Source: Burkholderia ubonensis
GTDB taxonomy: Bacteria > Pseudomonadota > Gammaproteobacteria > Burkholderiales > Burkholderiaceae
Assembly: GCF_001718695.1 (NCBI RefSeq)
Contig: NZ_CP013420.1
Span: forward strand, 2,852,001 to 2,916,000
Reading direction: 5' to 3'
Length of the DNA stretch: 64,000 bases
Below are positions 51,343-61,290 of this stretch, in pieces. The notes beneath the pieces are model-generated. The model worked only from the letters and a program-made list of their open reading frames with translations, was not told the origin of the DNA and made no database searches. The number at the start of each line of letters is the position of its first letter. Position 1 is the stretch's first letter. The position numbers were made by a program, and so were the translations under genes.

Positions 51343-51833
51343 AGCGACGGGCGCTGCCTGTATTCAATTCACCCTTCGAGCTTGGCATACGCATGGTCTA
51401 CTTGCTGCAGGCACTCACGCCGCGAGGAGCGGACCTACAGAAACTGGTGCTTCTCGACTATGCCATCGTGTACTCAGCCGACTTGAACGGACCGAGCAGC
51501 TTGCATACGCCCATCCCATTTCGCGGCGCGGAGCTCATGAGCCGACGCGAGCTAATTGAGCAGGGGCTCTACTTAATGAGCACGCGTGGCTTGGTGACGG
51601 CCACGTGGGGTGCAGATGGGATCACTTATTTTGCAGGGGATCTCGCGCGAACTATGACGGGCGCGCTGACTTCAAACTATCTGCGCGAGTTGGAGCACCG
51701 CTGCACATGGGTAGCGGAACACTATGGTCAAGCAGGCTCCACGGAACTCACTGCTCAGTTCGCTGCTAGCGGCCACCTGTGGGGCGCCGAGCTTGAGTCG
51801 GTGGCACGAGATGGAGGCGGCGTATGGGCATAG
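51330..51833 (+). CDS. ABC-3C middle component
   Basis: The 167-residue product begins MGQVKRRALPVFNSPFELGI and continues LLDYAIVYSADLNGPSSLHT, the hallmarks of the middle component of ABC-three-component systems. The start is a GTG overlapping the effector gene by 13 bases, and the end overlaps the ATPase gene by 10. It is thought to link the effector to the ATPase. Confidence 0.85.
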   Translation: MGQVKRRALPVFNSPFELGIRMVYLLQALTPRGADLQKLVLLDYAIVYSADLNGPSSLHTPIPFRGAELMSRRELIEQGLYLMSTRGLVTATWGADGITYFAGDLARTMTGALTSNYLRELEHRCTWVAEHYGQAGSTELTAQFAASGHLWGAELESVARDGGGVWA

Positions 51834-53740
51834 TTCTGACGTCTCTTTCGGTCCTTGGGCCCGATCGTGAAGTCGCTCAAGTCACGTTCCACCCCAAGCG
51901 GCGGCTGATCCGAGGACCAAGTGAGACCGGGAAGTCGTACATCTACGACTGCCTCTGGTACATGTTGGGAGGCGACGATTTTCCCGAAACGTTTCCGTTG
52001 TCGCAGGGTTATCAGGAATTTTGCTTGCGGTTTACCGCTCTCGGCGATGAATATGAAGTCCGCCGCGGGATATCTGGCGGCGGCACGGCAATTTACTGGC
52101 GAGCGTTGGGCAGCCCCGAGGAACAAGCGTTCGAGCCTCTGGATCAAGACCTCGGGAAATTGCTCGTGAGCCTGTCTGGTGCTGACGGCAAGCAGATTCT
52201 GCGCAATCACAGTAAGCGGGGCGCTGTGACGGGGGACGACCTTCGTCACTGGGCGTTGTGGTCGCAATCCGATATCCCCGCTAAGCAGCCCAGCGTTGGG
52301 ATCGGGCAAGCAGCGTCGAAGCGTGAGGCTTCTTTCCATCTATTCGTGACGGGTACCGACGACTCCGGTATTCAACTCCGCAAGTCTCTGTCAGAGGCCG
52401 AGCGTGCCCGCGGCGAGTTACAAGCCGCTGAGGCTGCTTTAGCGCGCATTCAAGAATTCATGTCGACGGATCTGAATCGCGGGGATGTAGCAGACGCGCT
52501 GGAGCGGGTGGATAGTACTTTGTCGGCGATGACGAGCCAGTATGACGCGCGTGCTTCCGCATTGCAGGATCTGCGCAAGCAGATTGCAGAAACGTCAGAC
52601 AGTTTGCGCAGAGTAGAAAATAGACGAAATCATGCGCAGTCCATGATTAGCCGGTTCGAGCTGCTGGACAAGAAGTACACGAACGACTTGGCACGCCTTG
52701 GTGGCACTAGCGAGGGCGTCGCATTCTTCCAGGAACTTCCAACGGTGGATTGCCCCTTGTGCGGCACGCCGGCGGAAAGTCAAGTTGACCCTAACGACCT
52801 GCGTCCCGGGGCGCCTGGCAATTATCGAACGGCCATCGCGGCGGAGGTCGAGAAGATTCGTATCTTGCGCATCGGACTCCTCGGGGCACTCCACCACGAG
52901 CGAAACCGATATCAACTCTGCAAGACTGACGCTGAGAAACTTGCGGGTGATATGAGTGCGTTGCAGAACCGTGAGGCGACAGTTCTACAGAACGCACGCA
53001 TAGAATTTACTGCTGACCCGAAGAGCTTGGCGCTGCGACGTTCTGAGCTCTCGGCGCAACTGAGTAACTTCGACGAGATGCAGCGCTTAACAGCCGAGAT
53101 TGGTCGTTTGAAGAAGGCTACCGTTCGCAAGCGCATCACCGTAACTCGTGAAGCCGGTACATTCGGGCGCGAGGTGGCGGATCGTGCGAGGGAGTTGTTG
53201 AGTGCCTGGGGGTTCAACGCTATCGAAAATATCGCACTCGATGACGACGCGTGCGACCTGCGTATCGACGATCGCTCAAGATTGAGCTACGGCGCGGGTG
53301 TGCGAGGTCTGTACCTATCCTCGCTAATGGTTGCACTCATGGAGCATGCCCTTGAGAAAGGACATCCCCATCTCGGTGTCGTTGTCTTGGATTCCCCCTT
53401 AAAGACGTACGCAGATCCGGAGTCGACCGAGGAACATGAGGTACCTCCTGCAACGATCGTTGATCGGTTCTATAGCTGGATGTCTACATGGAGCGGACGT
53501 GGCCAAGTCATTGTTCTCGAGAACGAACCCATAAAGTTGGAGACTGCGGAAGCACTCGATCCCATCACGTTCACGCGTATTCGTGGCAAAGGTAGGTACG
53601 GTTTTTATCCATTACGCGACGGCGTCAGCCATGGTTTGGAAGCCGAGGAAGCCGAGGAAGCTGAGTCGAGCGAAGCAGGTGGTGTGCCCAGCGACGATCT
53701 GGGCGATGAAGACGACGCAGGAATGGGAGTGCGGAGCTAG
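51824..53740 (+). CDS. ABC-3C Rad50/SMC-like ATPase
   Basis: The 638-residue product has Walker A GPSETGKS at residues 31-38, coiled-coil arms on both sides of a Rad50-like zinc hook CPLCG near residue 310, and a Walker B LGVVVLDSPL near residue 520, in which Ser replaces the usual catalytic Glu after Asp. The C-terminal tail is strongly acidic. It is the last gene of the operon and would sense DNA structures and switch on the effector. Confidence 0.88.
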   Translation: MGIVLTSLSVLGPDREVAQVTFHPKRRLIRGPSETGKSYIYDCLWYMLGGDDFPETFPLSQGYQEFCLRFTALGDEYEVRRGISGGGTAIYWRALGSPEEQAFEPLDQDLGKLLVSLSGADGKQILRNHSKRGAVTGDDLRHWALWSQSDIPAKQPSVGIGQAASKREASFHLFVTGTDDSGIQLRKSLSEAERARGELQAAEAALARIQEFMSTDLNRGDVADALERVDSTLSAMTSQYDARASALQDLRKQIAETSDSLRRVENRRNHAQSMISRFELLDKKYTNDLARLGGTSEGVAFFQELPTVDCPLCGTPAESQVDPNDLRPGAPGNYRTAIAAEVEKIRILRIGLLGALHHERNRYQLCKTDAEKLAGDMSALQNREATVLQNARIEFTADPKSLALRRSELSAQLSNFDEMQRLTAEIGRLKKATVRKRITVTREAGTFGREVADRARELLSAWGFNAIENIALDDDACDLRIDDRSRLSYGAGVRGLYLSSLMVALMEHALEKGHPHLGVVVLDSPLKTYADPESTEEHEVPPATIVDRFYSWMSTWSGRGQVIVLENEPIKLETAEALDPITFTRIRGKGRYGFYPLRDGVSHGLEAEEAEEAESSEAGGVPSDDLGDEDDAGMGVRS

Positions 53741-54038
53741 TACCGCGTTGCTGCTACCTACGTTGGACACCTAGTGGCTCAACGTTCTAGCTTGTTCTCG
53801 GTCCCATACGTTCATCCAATATGAGCTTGATCAAGACGAAGTACGAAAGACTGGCCCCTCGAATGGAGTACCTCTGTGATGAGGTGGTTCTGGCGCTTGC
53901 TTGGAAGAAGGCTTCGGCGTACGTCCGAAGGCACAACTGGTATGCAGACACGTTAGAGTTGGATGCCTCCGGGCTCAATCTCGAGGGGTTGACCCAAGCG
54001 TGGTCTGAGGTCGGACGGAATTCGTGGAGGCCAACGGG

Positions 54039-54914
54039 TTAAGCAGCGATCTGATTCAAATAGAAGCGCTGCGTGAACGCGACAGGCGATTGGTAGTTCA
54101 GACGCGCCTGCGTGCGCTGCCGGTTGTAGAAGATTTCGATGTATTCGCTGATCGCCAGGCGCGCCTGCTCGCGCGTGGCGAAGCGTTGATGATAGACCAG
54201 TTCATTCTTCAGCGTTCCCCAGAAGGATTCGATGGGCGCGTTGTCGTAGCAGTTGCCACGGCGGCTCATCGACGCGCGCATGTCAAACTGGCCGATGAGT
54301 GCTTGATAAGCCAGCGCACAATATTGCGACCCACGGTCGCTATGATGAATCAGGCCCGCCGGCGGTCGTCGGGTTGCGACAGCGCGAAACAGTGCCTGCA
54401 TGACCAGATTTTTCGTCATACGTTCGCTCATCGCATAGCCGACGATTTCGCCGCTGTACAGGTCCTTCAGGCCGGCAAGATACAGCCAGCCCTCGTCGGT
54501 CGCGATATAGGTGATGTCACCGCACCAGGCCTGATTGGGCGCGGTCACTGAGAAATCCTGGTTCAACAGATTCGGCGCGACAGGCAGGTCGTGCTTCGAA
54601 TTCGTCGTGGCCTTGAACCGGCGTTTCTGCTTGCAGCGCAGTCCCAGTTTTCTACGCAGTCGCCTGATCCGGTGCACGCCGATTCGCACGCCACGTTCAT
54701 CGAGATGTTGCTTCAGGCGCTCGGGCCCGAAGCTTTCCCGAGTTCGCTGATGTGCCGCAAGTACCTCCGCTTCCAGGCGAGGCTCCTGCTGCGTTCTTTC
54801 GGACGGCCCGCGCTTGCGCCACGCATAGTAGCCGCTCACCGATACACCCAGCACGCGGCACATCGGCGGCACGGGATAGTCCTGTCGCATTTGTTCGATC
54901 ACGCCGTACTTCAC
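54039..54914 (-). CDS. IS3-family transposase OrfB, copy 2
   Basis: The sequence is identical to the OrfB of copy 1: a 291-residue DDE integrase with Asp in CGDITYI, Asp in HHSDRGSQY and Glu in PIESFWGTL. The GTG start overlaps the stop of orfA. Confidence 0.93.
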   Translation of the reverse strand: MKYGVIEQMRQDYPVPPMCRVLGVSVSGYYAWRKRGPSERTQQEPRLEAEVLAAHQRTRESFGPERLKQHLDERGVRIGVHRIRRLRRKLGLRCKQKRRFKATTNSKHDLPVAPNLLNQDFSVTAPNQAWCGDITYIATDEGWLYLAGLKDLYSGEIVGYAMSERMTKNLVMQALFRAVATRRPPAGLIHHSDRGSQYCALAYQALIGQFDMRASMSRRGNCYDNAPIESFWGTLKNELVYHQRFATREQARLAISEYIEIFYNRQRTQARLNYQSPVAFTQRFYLNQIAA

Positions 54915-55213
54915 CGCGACTCCTTCGCGAAGTACGTCGCGAACTTTTTTAGCAGATCGCGCTCCATTTTGACCTCGGCCAGTTCGCGCTTGACCTGCGC
55001 CAGCTCGGCCTCCATTTCCGTCAGTGGCCTCTGGTGCCGGCCGACATCTTTCAGCTTACCGGCCTTCGCCGCGCGCACCCAGTTTGCCAGCGTCTTGATT
55101 GGGATCGACAAGCGCCGGGAAGCTTCCGATACCCCCACACCTTCGGCCAACGCCAACTTGACCGCTTCGTCGCGAAGCTCCTTCGTATAGACCGCTCTTG
55201 GAATTCGATTCAT
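54911..55213 (-). CDS. IS3-family OrfA, copy 2
   Basis: The sequence is identical to OrfA of copy 1: a 100-residue HTH plus leucine-zipper protein, with the A6G slippery run at its 3' end for -1 frameshifting into orfB. Confidence 0.92.
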   Translation of the reverse strand: MNRIPRAVYTKELRDEAVKLALAEGVGVSEASRRLSIPIKTLANWVRAAKAGKLKDVGRHQRPLTEMEAELAQVKRELAEVKMERDLLKKFATYFAKESR

Positions 55214-58200
55214 CCATGCCTCCGTTTCTCGATTTTACGAAACGTTGGCTTCCATTTTTTCCGACCGGCCTCAGTCATTCGAGGTCGCAAATAAGCACTA
55301 TGAGCCCAACCCCGCCAGATTGGTGCCGGCACCGAAGAATGGGCGCTGGGGCTTCGCAGAGAATCTACCGGGTGGGTGGGGGCCGCTCCCGTCTCTGGAT
55401 AACCAGGATAGTGCATCGACACTGCTGACTCTGCGTCCCTTGGCGCATGTGGGCATTCGCGAACAGACCATCGCTACCGCAGTGCTGCTCTGCCTTGCCG
55501 ACTGTATCGAGACCGCACAGGGCAATCCGGCTGTGAAGGCTACGGAAGCGCTGGGGAAGGGGGTCTTCAGCTATGGAAATCGGCTTTACTGCCGTTGGAG
55601 CGACGACGATAGCCAAGCGAGATTCTCGTGGGGCAGTTCTGACACATACAGTCGCTACTACGCTGACTATCAGCAGTTTGTCGCTCGGCCCAGGGAGGTC
55701 GCTGCCGCGCTCGAGGACGAGTTCGACAATGAAGACGATGCGCGCGTTTTGATGGTGAAGCTCGATGTCAGCGCCTACTACGATCGAATCAATATTCCAC
55801 GGCTCATCGCAAAGCTGAAGAATGAGTACAACCGCTACTGGGGCGACGACATTGAAAGACCGATGGACGATGATGCGTTCTGGGTGGCCGCCGAGGCTGC
55901 GCTGACCTTCGAGTGGTCTACTGCCGATGATGCGCTCAAGGGGCTGTTGAAGAATAGCGAGCTGCCGCGTGGTTTGCCGCAAGGGCTCATGGCGAGTGGC
56001 TTCTTTGCCAATGCCTACCTACTGGAGCTTGATCGTGCGATTGGGCTTGCATGCCAGAAGCGGCGCAATATCAAAATCGGTGACCGCGAATCACTGGTGA
56101 CGCTTCACGACTACTGCCGCTACGTCGACGACCTGCGCTTGGTAGTGTCTACCGATGACCCTGAGTTGGACCTCGCCGAGTTGCAGACGGGCATCACAAA
56201 CTGGACTCAAAGGCAACTGAACAAATCTTTGGGCGACGCTCAAGGGAAAATCACACTGACCCTTAACGGCGCCAAGACCGAAATTGAGCTGCTGAGCAAA
56301 GTTGCGAAAGGCACAAGCATTGCTAATCGCATGCGGCAGGTCCAGCAGCAACTCAGTGGCCCATTCGATCTATCTTCGTTGGAAGATCTCGAGACAGCAT
56401 TGAATGGCCTCCTGTCGATGGCAGAGGTGGAAGGAGCAACCAGCAAGGTACGGAAGCCCCGCGGCGTTCCTGCCTTGGCCCTTGTAACCAAACCACCGAT
56501 GGACGTACGTGATGACACGCTTACCCGATTCGCTGCATTCCGCATCTGCAAATCGCTGAAGCAGCGCCGGCTTTTGACCGACTTGGGCGAGACGCGCGAG
56601 AACGGTACGGCCGGCGAGCAGCTTCAACAGGACTATGAACTTGCCGCTCGGCGCTTGGTTGGTGCTTGGTCGGAAAACCCTTCGCTTGTTCAAGTTCTGC
56701 GGTACGCGTTTGACCTATTTCCCTCAGCATCTCTGTTACGGGATGTCCTCGACGCACTTGCCCGGAAGTTTCAGGACGCAGACAGTCATTCTGACCAAGC
56801 ATCTGTCGCTTGGTACATTTTGGCCGAGCTGTTTCGTGCGGCTGCCACGGAAACAGGCCGATCGTCGGTCGGTGATGACGGGCTGCAGGTCGGGGATATC
56901 GACGAGTACCGTGCGGAGCTTGCTGAGTATGCAGAGACGGTCCTGCAGAACGGCGACTGTCCGTGGTTTGCGCAGCAACAGGCTGCGCTACTGCTAGCTA
57001 CACTTGGCTCTCCCTCGAACTTACTGAGTGACGAACCAGAACTTGCACGCTATCGCGTCCTCCATGCGTACCTCTCCGGTCGATATCAATCTGAAGGTCT
57101 CCCAGACGATGACGTTATCGGAATTGCCATCGTGGGGTATCAGCTGGAAGGCAACGCGCGTAGGTTTGCAAACTGGCTCCGTCGCTTCTCGGTTAAGCGA
57201 AGTAAGAACAGCACCCGCCGCGCATTCGAGCTGGTATACAAGGGCGACCCATCTCTTTTCGATGCGATTACCACGCTCCGCGCCAACGGTGCCGCTTTTT
57301 TTGATCGCGAGCTCCTCAACCCAGAGCAGGCTCTGCACGTTGATTCTCGGAACAAGGATGGCGAGCCTCTTCCAACCGGGGTCTGGCTCCGCCTCAGCAG
57401 GGCTGCTTGTCATTCCACGAGACCGTTTAGGCATGAGAACGCGCTGCTGAGGCTTGCGCAATGCCTGACCGAAGTGGATGACTGGACTCGGCCGGACGAT
57501 ACGATCTACTCAGCCTTTGACTTTGATGTGATGTGCGAAGACTGGACGCGGCTCGACGACCCCGACGGCCCATCGCTGCATGTTCGTCTCCAGCCAAAGA
57601 GCGCGCAACGAAAGACGCCGCGATTCCGGGCTCCAGCGTGGTGCAAACCCGAGTTGAGTTGGCAGTACGCGATTGGCGCAATCCTGCGTGCCGCTGCGGT
57701 TGGCAGCAACGACTTCACCCTCGTTTGGCGCGTCGGCGGGAGCGAGTCTGGTTGGTACCGCGGACTTTCAAGTACCCCGTCACGTCGACAAGTTGGGATG
57801 CTCCATTCCTCGCAGGCTCTGGGCGGCACTGCCTCGTCAGTTACGCCATGGTTTAGTGGCCTGCTCAACGTTCTGCTTCGATGGCCCGGGATTGAGGTTG
57901 ACCCGGACGAGCATCCGGCCTCAAGCACTGCCGAAGTGAAGGATCTGAGGGGCATCATTAACGAGCGCCTCAAGGTCCAGAGCGGAATTTTTGGCCGCAG
58001 CACTGGTTCACCGGTCTACCGCTACCCCGTACGTTGGCAGCTCCGCGATTCCCGGTCGCTGCGAGTCGTCGTCGTCCAGGGGTTGCTTCCAAGCGTCGCG
58101 GACTTCAAGACACATGAACTCGACGGTCTCAGCAGCAACCCTTTCCGAACGCAACACCGCAATCACACCGCCGCGCTGTTGAACTTGGTCGCGAAGAAAC

Positions 58201-58943
58201 TCGATGCATACGAGCGCCTCGGTGACGGCGCGAAGAAGCCAATCGTTGACCTCGTCGTCTTCCCCGAGTACTCAATTCATGTTGGTGACCAAGACCTGCT
58301 TCGAGCCTTCTCCGATGACACCGGTGCGATGCTCCACTACGGCCTGCTGGGAGCGCTGCACCCGATAACCGGGAGGCATACAAATGCGTCACGCTGGCTG
58401 ATTCCGGTCCGAACGAGCAGCCGGAGATCGTGGATCGAAGTTGACCAGGGAAAGTTGCATCTCACGGGCGTTGAGCTGGGGATGGGGGTTGAGAAGTGGT
58501 GTCCATACCGGGTGGTGATAGAGCTACAGCTGGACCAGCTCACATCGTATCGGATGGTGGGAGCCATCTGTTACGACGCCACTGACCTCGCGCTTGCCGC
58601 CGACATGAGGAACGAGTCGCACATGTTTGTGGTGCCTGCACACAATCAAGACATTAAAACGTTTGACAGCATGATTGCCGCGCTCAGATATCACATGTAT
58701 CAGCACGTAGTCGTCTGCAACATCGGTGAGTTCGGTGGCTCGTCCGCGCAGGCTCCGTATGACGATGAACATCGACGCACTATCTCCCACGCGCATGGGG
58801 CGAACCAAATCTCGGTGGCTGTCTTCGACGTGCCGATGGACCACTTCGGTCCCAAGCTTCTCGCGTTGTCGCCGGGAGCGCCGAAGATGGTGAAGAAACG
58901 ACTAGGTAAGACACCACCAGCGGGGCTTGCGCGTCGGCCATAG

Positions 58944-59214
58944 CAGGTAGCTTTTCAATTCAGCTACCGAAGGGGCTTATATAGGGACTTAACTCTGAAT
59001 GATGATGTGGCAATGGCGGGGGCGACTCGAGGCCTGAAATTTGACAGACACGACACTCGATTAGTCGCGAGGACAATGCGGCCGTAGCTAGGCAGTCATG
59101 CATTGCCGAAAGTCGGCGTCGCCGCGATTAACTCGAAATAGTTGGCCGCCGACGGAGCAGCGGCCAACTATCTAGTACGCTAGCATTGCTAGACGAGTAC
59201 TGAGGCTAAATGCA
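58944..59214. other. Intergenic region with paired hairpins upstream of the orphan nuclease gene
   Basis: It holds a 7-bp hairpin just after the RT-nitrilase stop (58946-58952 with 58962-58968, no T tract) and a perfect 10-bp stem (59140-59149 with 59160-59169, 10-base loop) 46 bases before the next ATG. Between is AT-rich sequence, with no protein-coding frame I can support. The second hairpin is followed by a short inverted repeat around CTAGC/GCTAG. They may be regulatory. Confidence 0.5.
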
Positions 59215-60870
59215 ATGAAGCTTGAAAGCGTGATTCAAGAGTGGATGGTGCAATTGGCTGGTGGGGACGGCAGGGTTGGCAACAGCGACTTGTACAGCGT
59301 CGTCCGGTATGACGACAGTTCACTGAGCCGGGAGATGAAGAACGAGGTAGAGCGATACGGACTCGAAGGTGGCCTCGGTCCATCACGACACCGCTCGGCC
59401 CGTGAGGCTTGTCGAGTACTAAAAAGTCTCGTGGAGCCTCGATTCAAAAGCGCGAACAGGAACATCTCTTTGGATCCTGGGAAGGTTCTCAAACCGGACT
59501 TAATTCTCGAGGACGAGATCAGCAGCGCCTTCGTAATAGTGGAACTCAAGCGTAGCCGTAAAACTGCCCGAGAATTCGCTACGGAGCTGCTAGCCTACGC
59601 TAACTGCTTATCCGAGCAGTATCCCGGCTCGCAGGTGTTTCTCGTGGCGATCTCGACGAGCTGGGCTCCCCTCGAGCAACACGCATTTGCGCAACTGGCA
59701 CACTATGAAATCCCCACCCTCGCGTTGGAGTACCGCGAAGAGAGTGCGTACGAACGGACGCCGACCCTACTGGTGCGGGATGACCTGCTACCAATCGCGG
59801 ATGTCAGACCCTTCTCTCCGGATGCTTTGTTGGCGGATACAAAGGTCTTCTTGCTTCCTGACGACTGGCGTATTCCGCCTCAGGTTGAGCGCTGGTGTAA
59901 TCGTATTGAGCACGCTGTCACGGCACTAGTGCGCGAGGCAGAAAGAGGGCGCGCATCCGGGTTTGTTGTCGTTTGGTACTGCCCGCGTGAGAGATCGAGT
60001 CAATCGCAAGTCAGGCTATTCGTTTCTATGGCAGTGCGTAACTCATTTCGCCCTCAAGAAATCCCTGAATTCAAGACCGAACAGGAGGCAGAGGACTTTG
60101 CATGGTCGAATACTTTTACCGAGCTCATCGATGATACGGCAGTACGACTCCTGCTCGATCTTGAAGTCGGCCAAAATATCCTCTCGTACTCGTCGGAATC
60201 TGAAGGCATTTGGGCCAATCTTGAGGCTCGACTTGCTAACGAAGGCGCCCACATCTTGCGATTCGACGCCTTCGGTGAGATTGGCGATCAAGTGAGCACT
60301 TGGCGCACGCAGCAGCGCTATGCTTTGGCACCCGTAGTTGCCGACATTACCTCATTGCCGACGTGGCATCCTCTCACCTGGTTATCGGCATTGGAGTCGC
60401 TTATCGACACAAGCGAGCAGGACGAGGGCGATCCGCTGGCGTGGCATGCATTCCGCTGCGGTGAGAACGTTGGCAGATTCAGATCGGCAAACTTCGGGCA
60501 ACGCGATGCGCGTCATTTCGGGTGGGCAACGACCCAGGCGCGCTTTGCGAGCACGTGGTGTGAATTTTTTGCATCGAGCTATGAGGCGCCAGCACTATTT
60601 GCTCAGGTTATCGGTAACACGCTTCGTTGTGGTCTTCCCCGGTGCGATCTGGCGGTTGAGTTTGCTTCGAAGCGCTTAGCTGAATGCGGCGAACTGGCTC
60701 GCTATTGCTTCGCACTGGGGTATCACGTTGGGTCGGGGTGCGATAACGTCGAGTACTTAGTGAAAAGCCGGTATGGCCTGCGAAAAAGCGGGATTCGATT
60801 GCCCGACCAACTAGATGCGAAGGTCGACGAGGTGGAAAGAAGTTTCAGCTACCTCTTCACTTCCCCATAG
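59215..60870 (+). CDS. Stand-alone PD-(D/E)XK nuclease-domain protein
   Basis: The 551-residue protein has a restriction-nuclease core: PDLILED (Pro94-Asp95) then VIVELKRS (Glu110, Lys112), followed by a conserved helix KTAREFATELLAYANCL. The C-terminal two thirds have no domain I can name and include two weak Trp-rich segments. A ribosome site, TGAGG, precedes the ATG at 59215. It has its own gap on both sides and no partner gene, so it may act alone. An anti-phage role is inferred from location. Confidence 0.75.
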   Translation: MKLESVIQEWMVQLAGGDGRVGNSDLYSVVRYDDSSLSREMKNEVERYGLEGGLGPSRHRSAREACRVLKSLVEPRFKSANRNISLDPGKVLKPDLILEDEISSAFVIVELKRSRKTAREFATELLAYANCLSEQYPGSQVFLVAISTSWAPLEQHAFAQLAHYEIPTLALEYREESAYERTPTLLVRDDLLPIADVRPFSPDALLADTKVFLLPDDWRIPPQVERWCNRIEHAVTALVREAERGRASGFVVVWYCPRERSSQSQVRLFVSMAVRNSFRPQEIPEFKTEQEAEDFAWSNTFTELIDDTAVRLLLDLEVGQNILSYSSESEGIWANLEARLANEGAHILRFDAFGEIGDQVSTWRTQQRYALAPVVADITSLPTWHPLTWLSALESLIDTSEQDEGDPLAWHAFRCGENVGRFRSANFGQRDARHFGWATTQARFASTWCEFFASSYEAPALFAQVIGNTLRCGLPRCDLAVEFASKRLAECGELARYCFALGYHVGSGCDNVEYLVKSRYGLRKSGIRLPDQLDAKVDEVERSFSYLFTSP

Positions 60871-61290
60871 CTGTGTGCCATGTGAGCCTCTATCGCCGTG
60901 ACGCTTTGATGAAAGAGCGCCTCTTGGCGCTCTGAGGGCGGCACATCGGAAGACAACTCCGAGTCGATGAGGGCTGAAAGAAATGACTGAGAATCGCAGG
61001 GATTCTGACGACTGCGCCCTGACCAGCTTCGGTTATTCGATCGGCGGTGGCCGAACCGCCGACGTTGTCGTTAGTTGTTTTCCGTTGGAGGCTGCCATAA
61101 AAGTGGTCCAATGACGAACGACGATAACAGGTCGACTTTCGCCATACGTGGCCCAGAAGCCAACGTGGCGCGCAGCTTTATCCAGTTGCTCACGTGAGTC
61201 AATAGTCGCGTGAGGGGGCGAATTGGTCCGGCCGCACGTTCATCGCAGATCGTGAGGTTTGCGGCATGGTGTACTACTCAACGAGGATGT
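60871..61290. other. 420-base intergenic region
   Basis: It contains an 8-bp hairpin with TCTT loop at 60914-60933 (possible terminator of the nuclease gene, though without T tract), a 6-bp hairpin at 60990-61006, and an 8-bp stem at 61041-61062. A minus-strand frame of 73 codons lies here but its codon use does not support a gene. The promoter of the DUF262 pair is probably in the right half. A weak ribosome site, ACGAGGA, precedes the next ATG. Confidence 0.5.

Larger units (their letters stand above)
54006..55273 (-). mobile_element. IS3-family insertion sequence, copy 2
   Basis: This is a second copy of the same 1,268-bp element in the same orientation as copy 1. The encoded proteins are identical. 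Flanks show a GTC duplication (54003-54005 and 55274-55276), different from the CAG at copy 1, so each copy inserted on its own. It interrupts the DRT1-type gene after codon 61. Confidence 0.95.
53821..58943 (+). pseudogene. DRT1-type reverse transcriptase-nitrilase fusion, interrupted by IS3 copy 2
   Basis: The 5' part (53821-54005) starts MSLIKTKYERLAPRMEYLCD and stops at the IS in the middle of codon 62. Removing 54006-55276 joins TC to A (Ser62) and continues FEVANKHYEPNPARL in frame to 58943, giving a 1,283-residue protein. It has RT motif A LDVSAYYDRI near rebuilt residue 226, motif B LPRGLPQGL, YVDD near 344, a long helical middle, and a C-terminal nitrilase-like domain with Glu in VFPEYS near 1059 and Cys in AICYDATDL near 1160. 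This order is that of UG1/DRT1 defence RTs. As sequenced it is broken; a TTG inside the IS end could start a form lacking 62 residues. Confidence 0.85.

Noticed and set aside
46949..54005. Composite transposon made of the two IS copies
   Set aside because: Each IS has its own 3-bp target duplication and each splits a gene that is continuous across it. That shows two separate insertions rather than one composite move.
60890..61111. 73-codon minus-strand frame in the 420-base gap
   Set aside because: It has no ribosome site, no recognisable domain and no coding bias that I can see.
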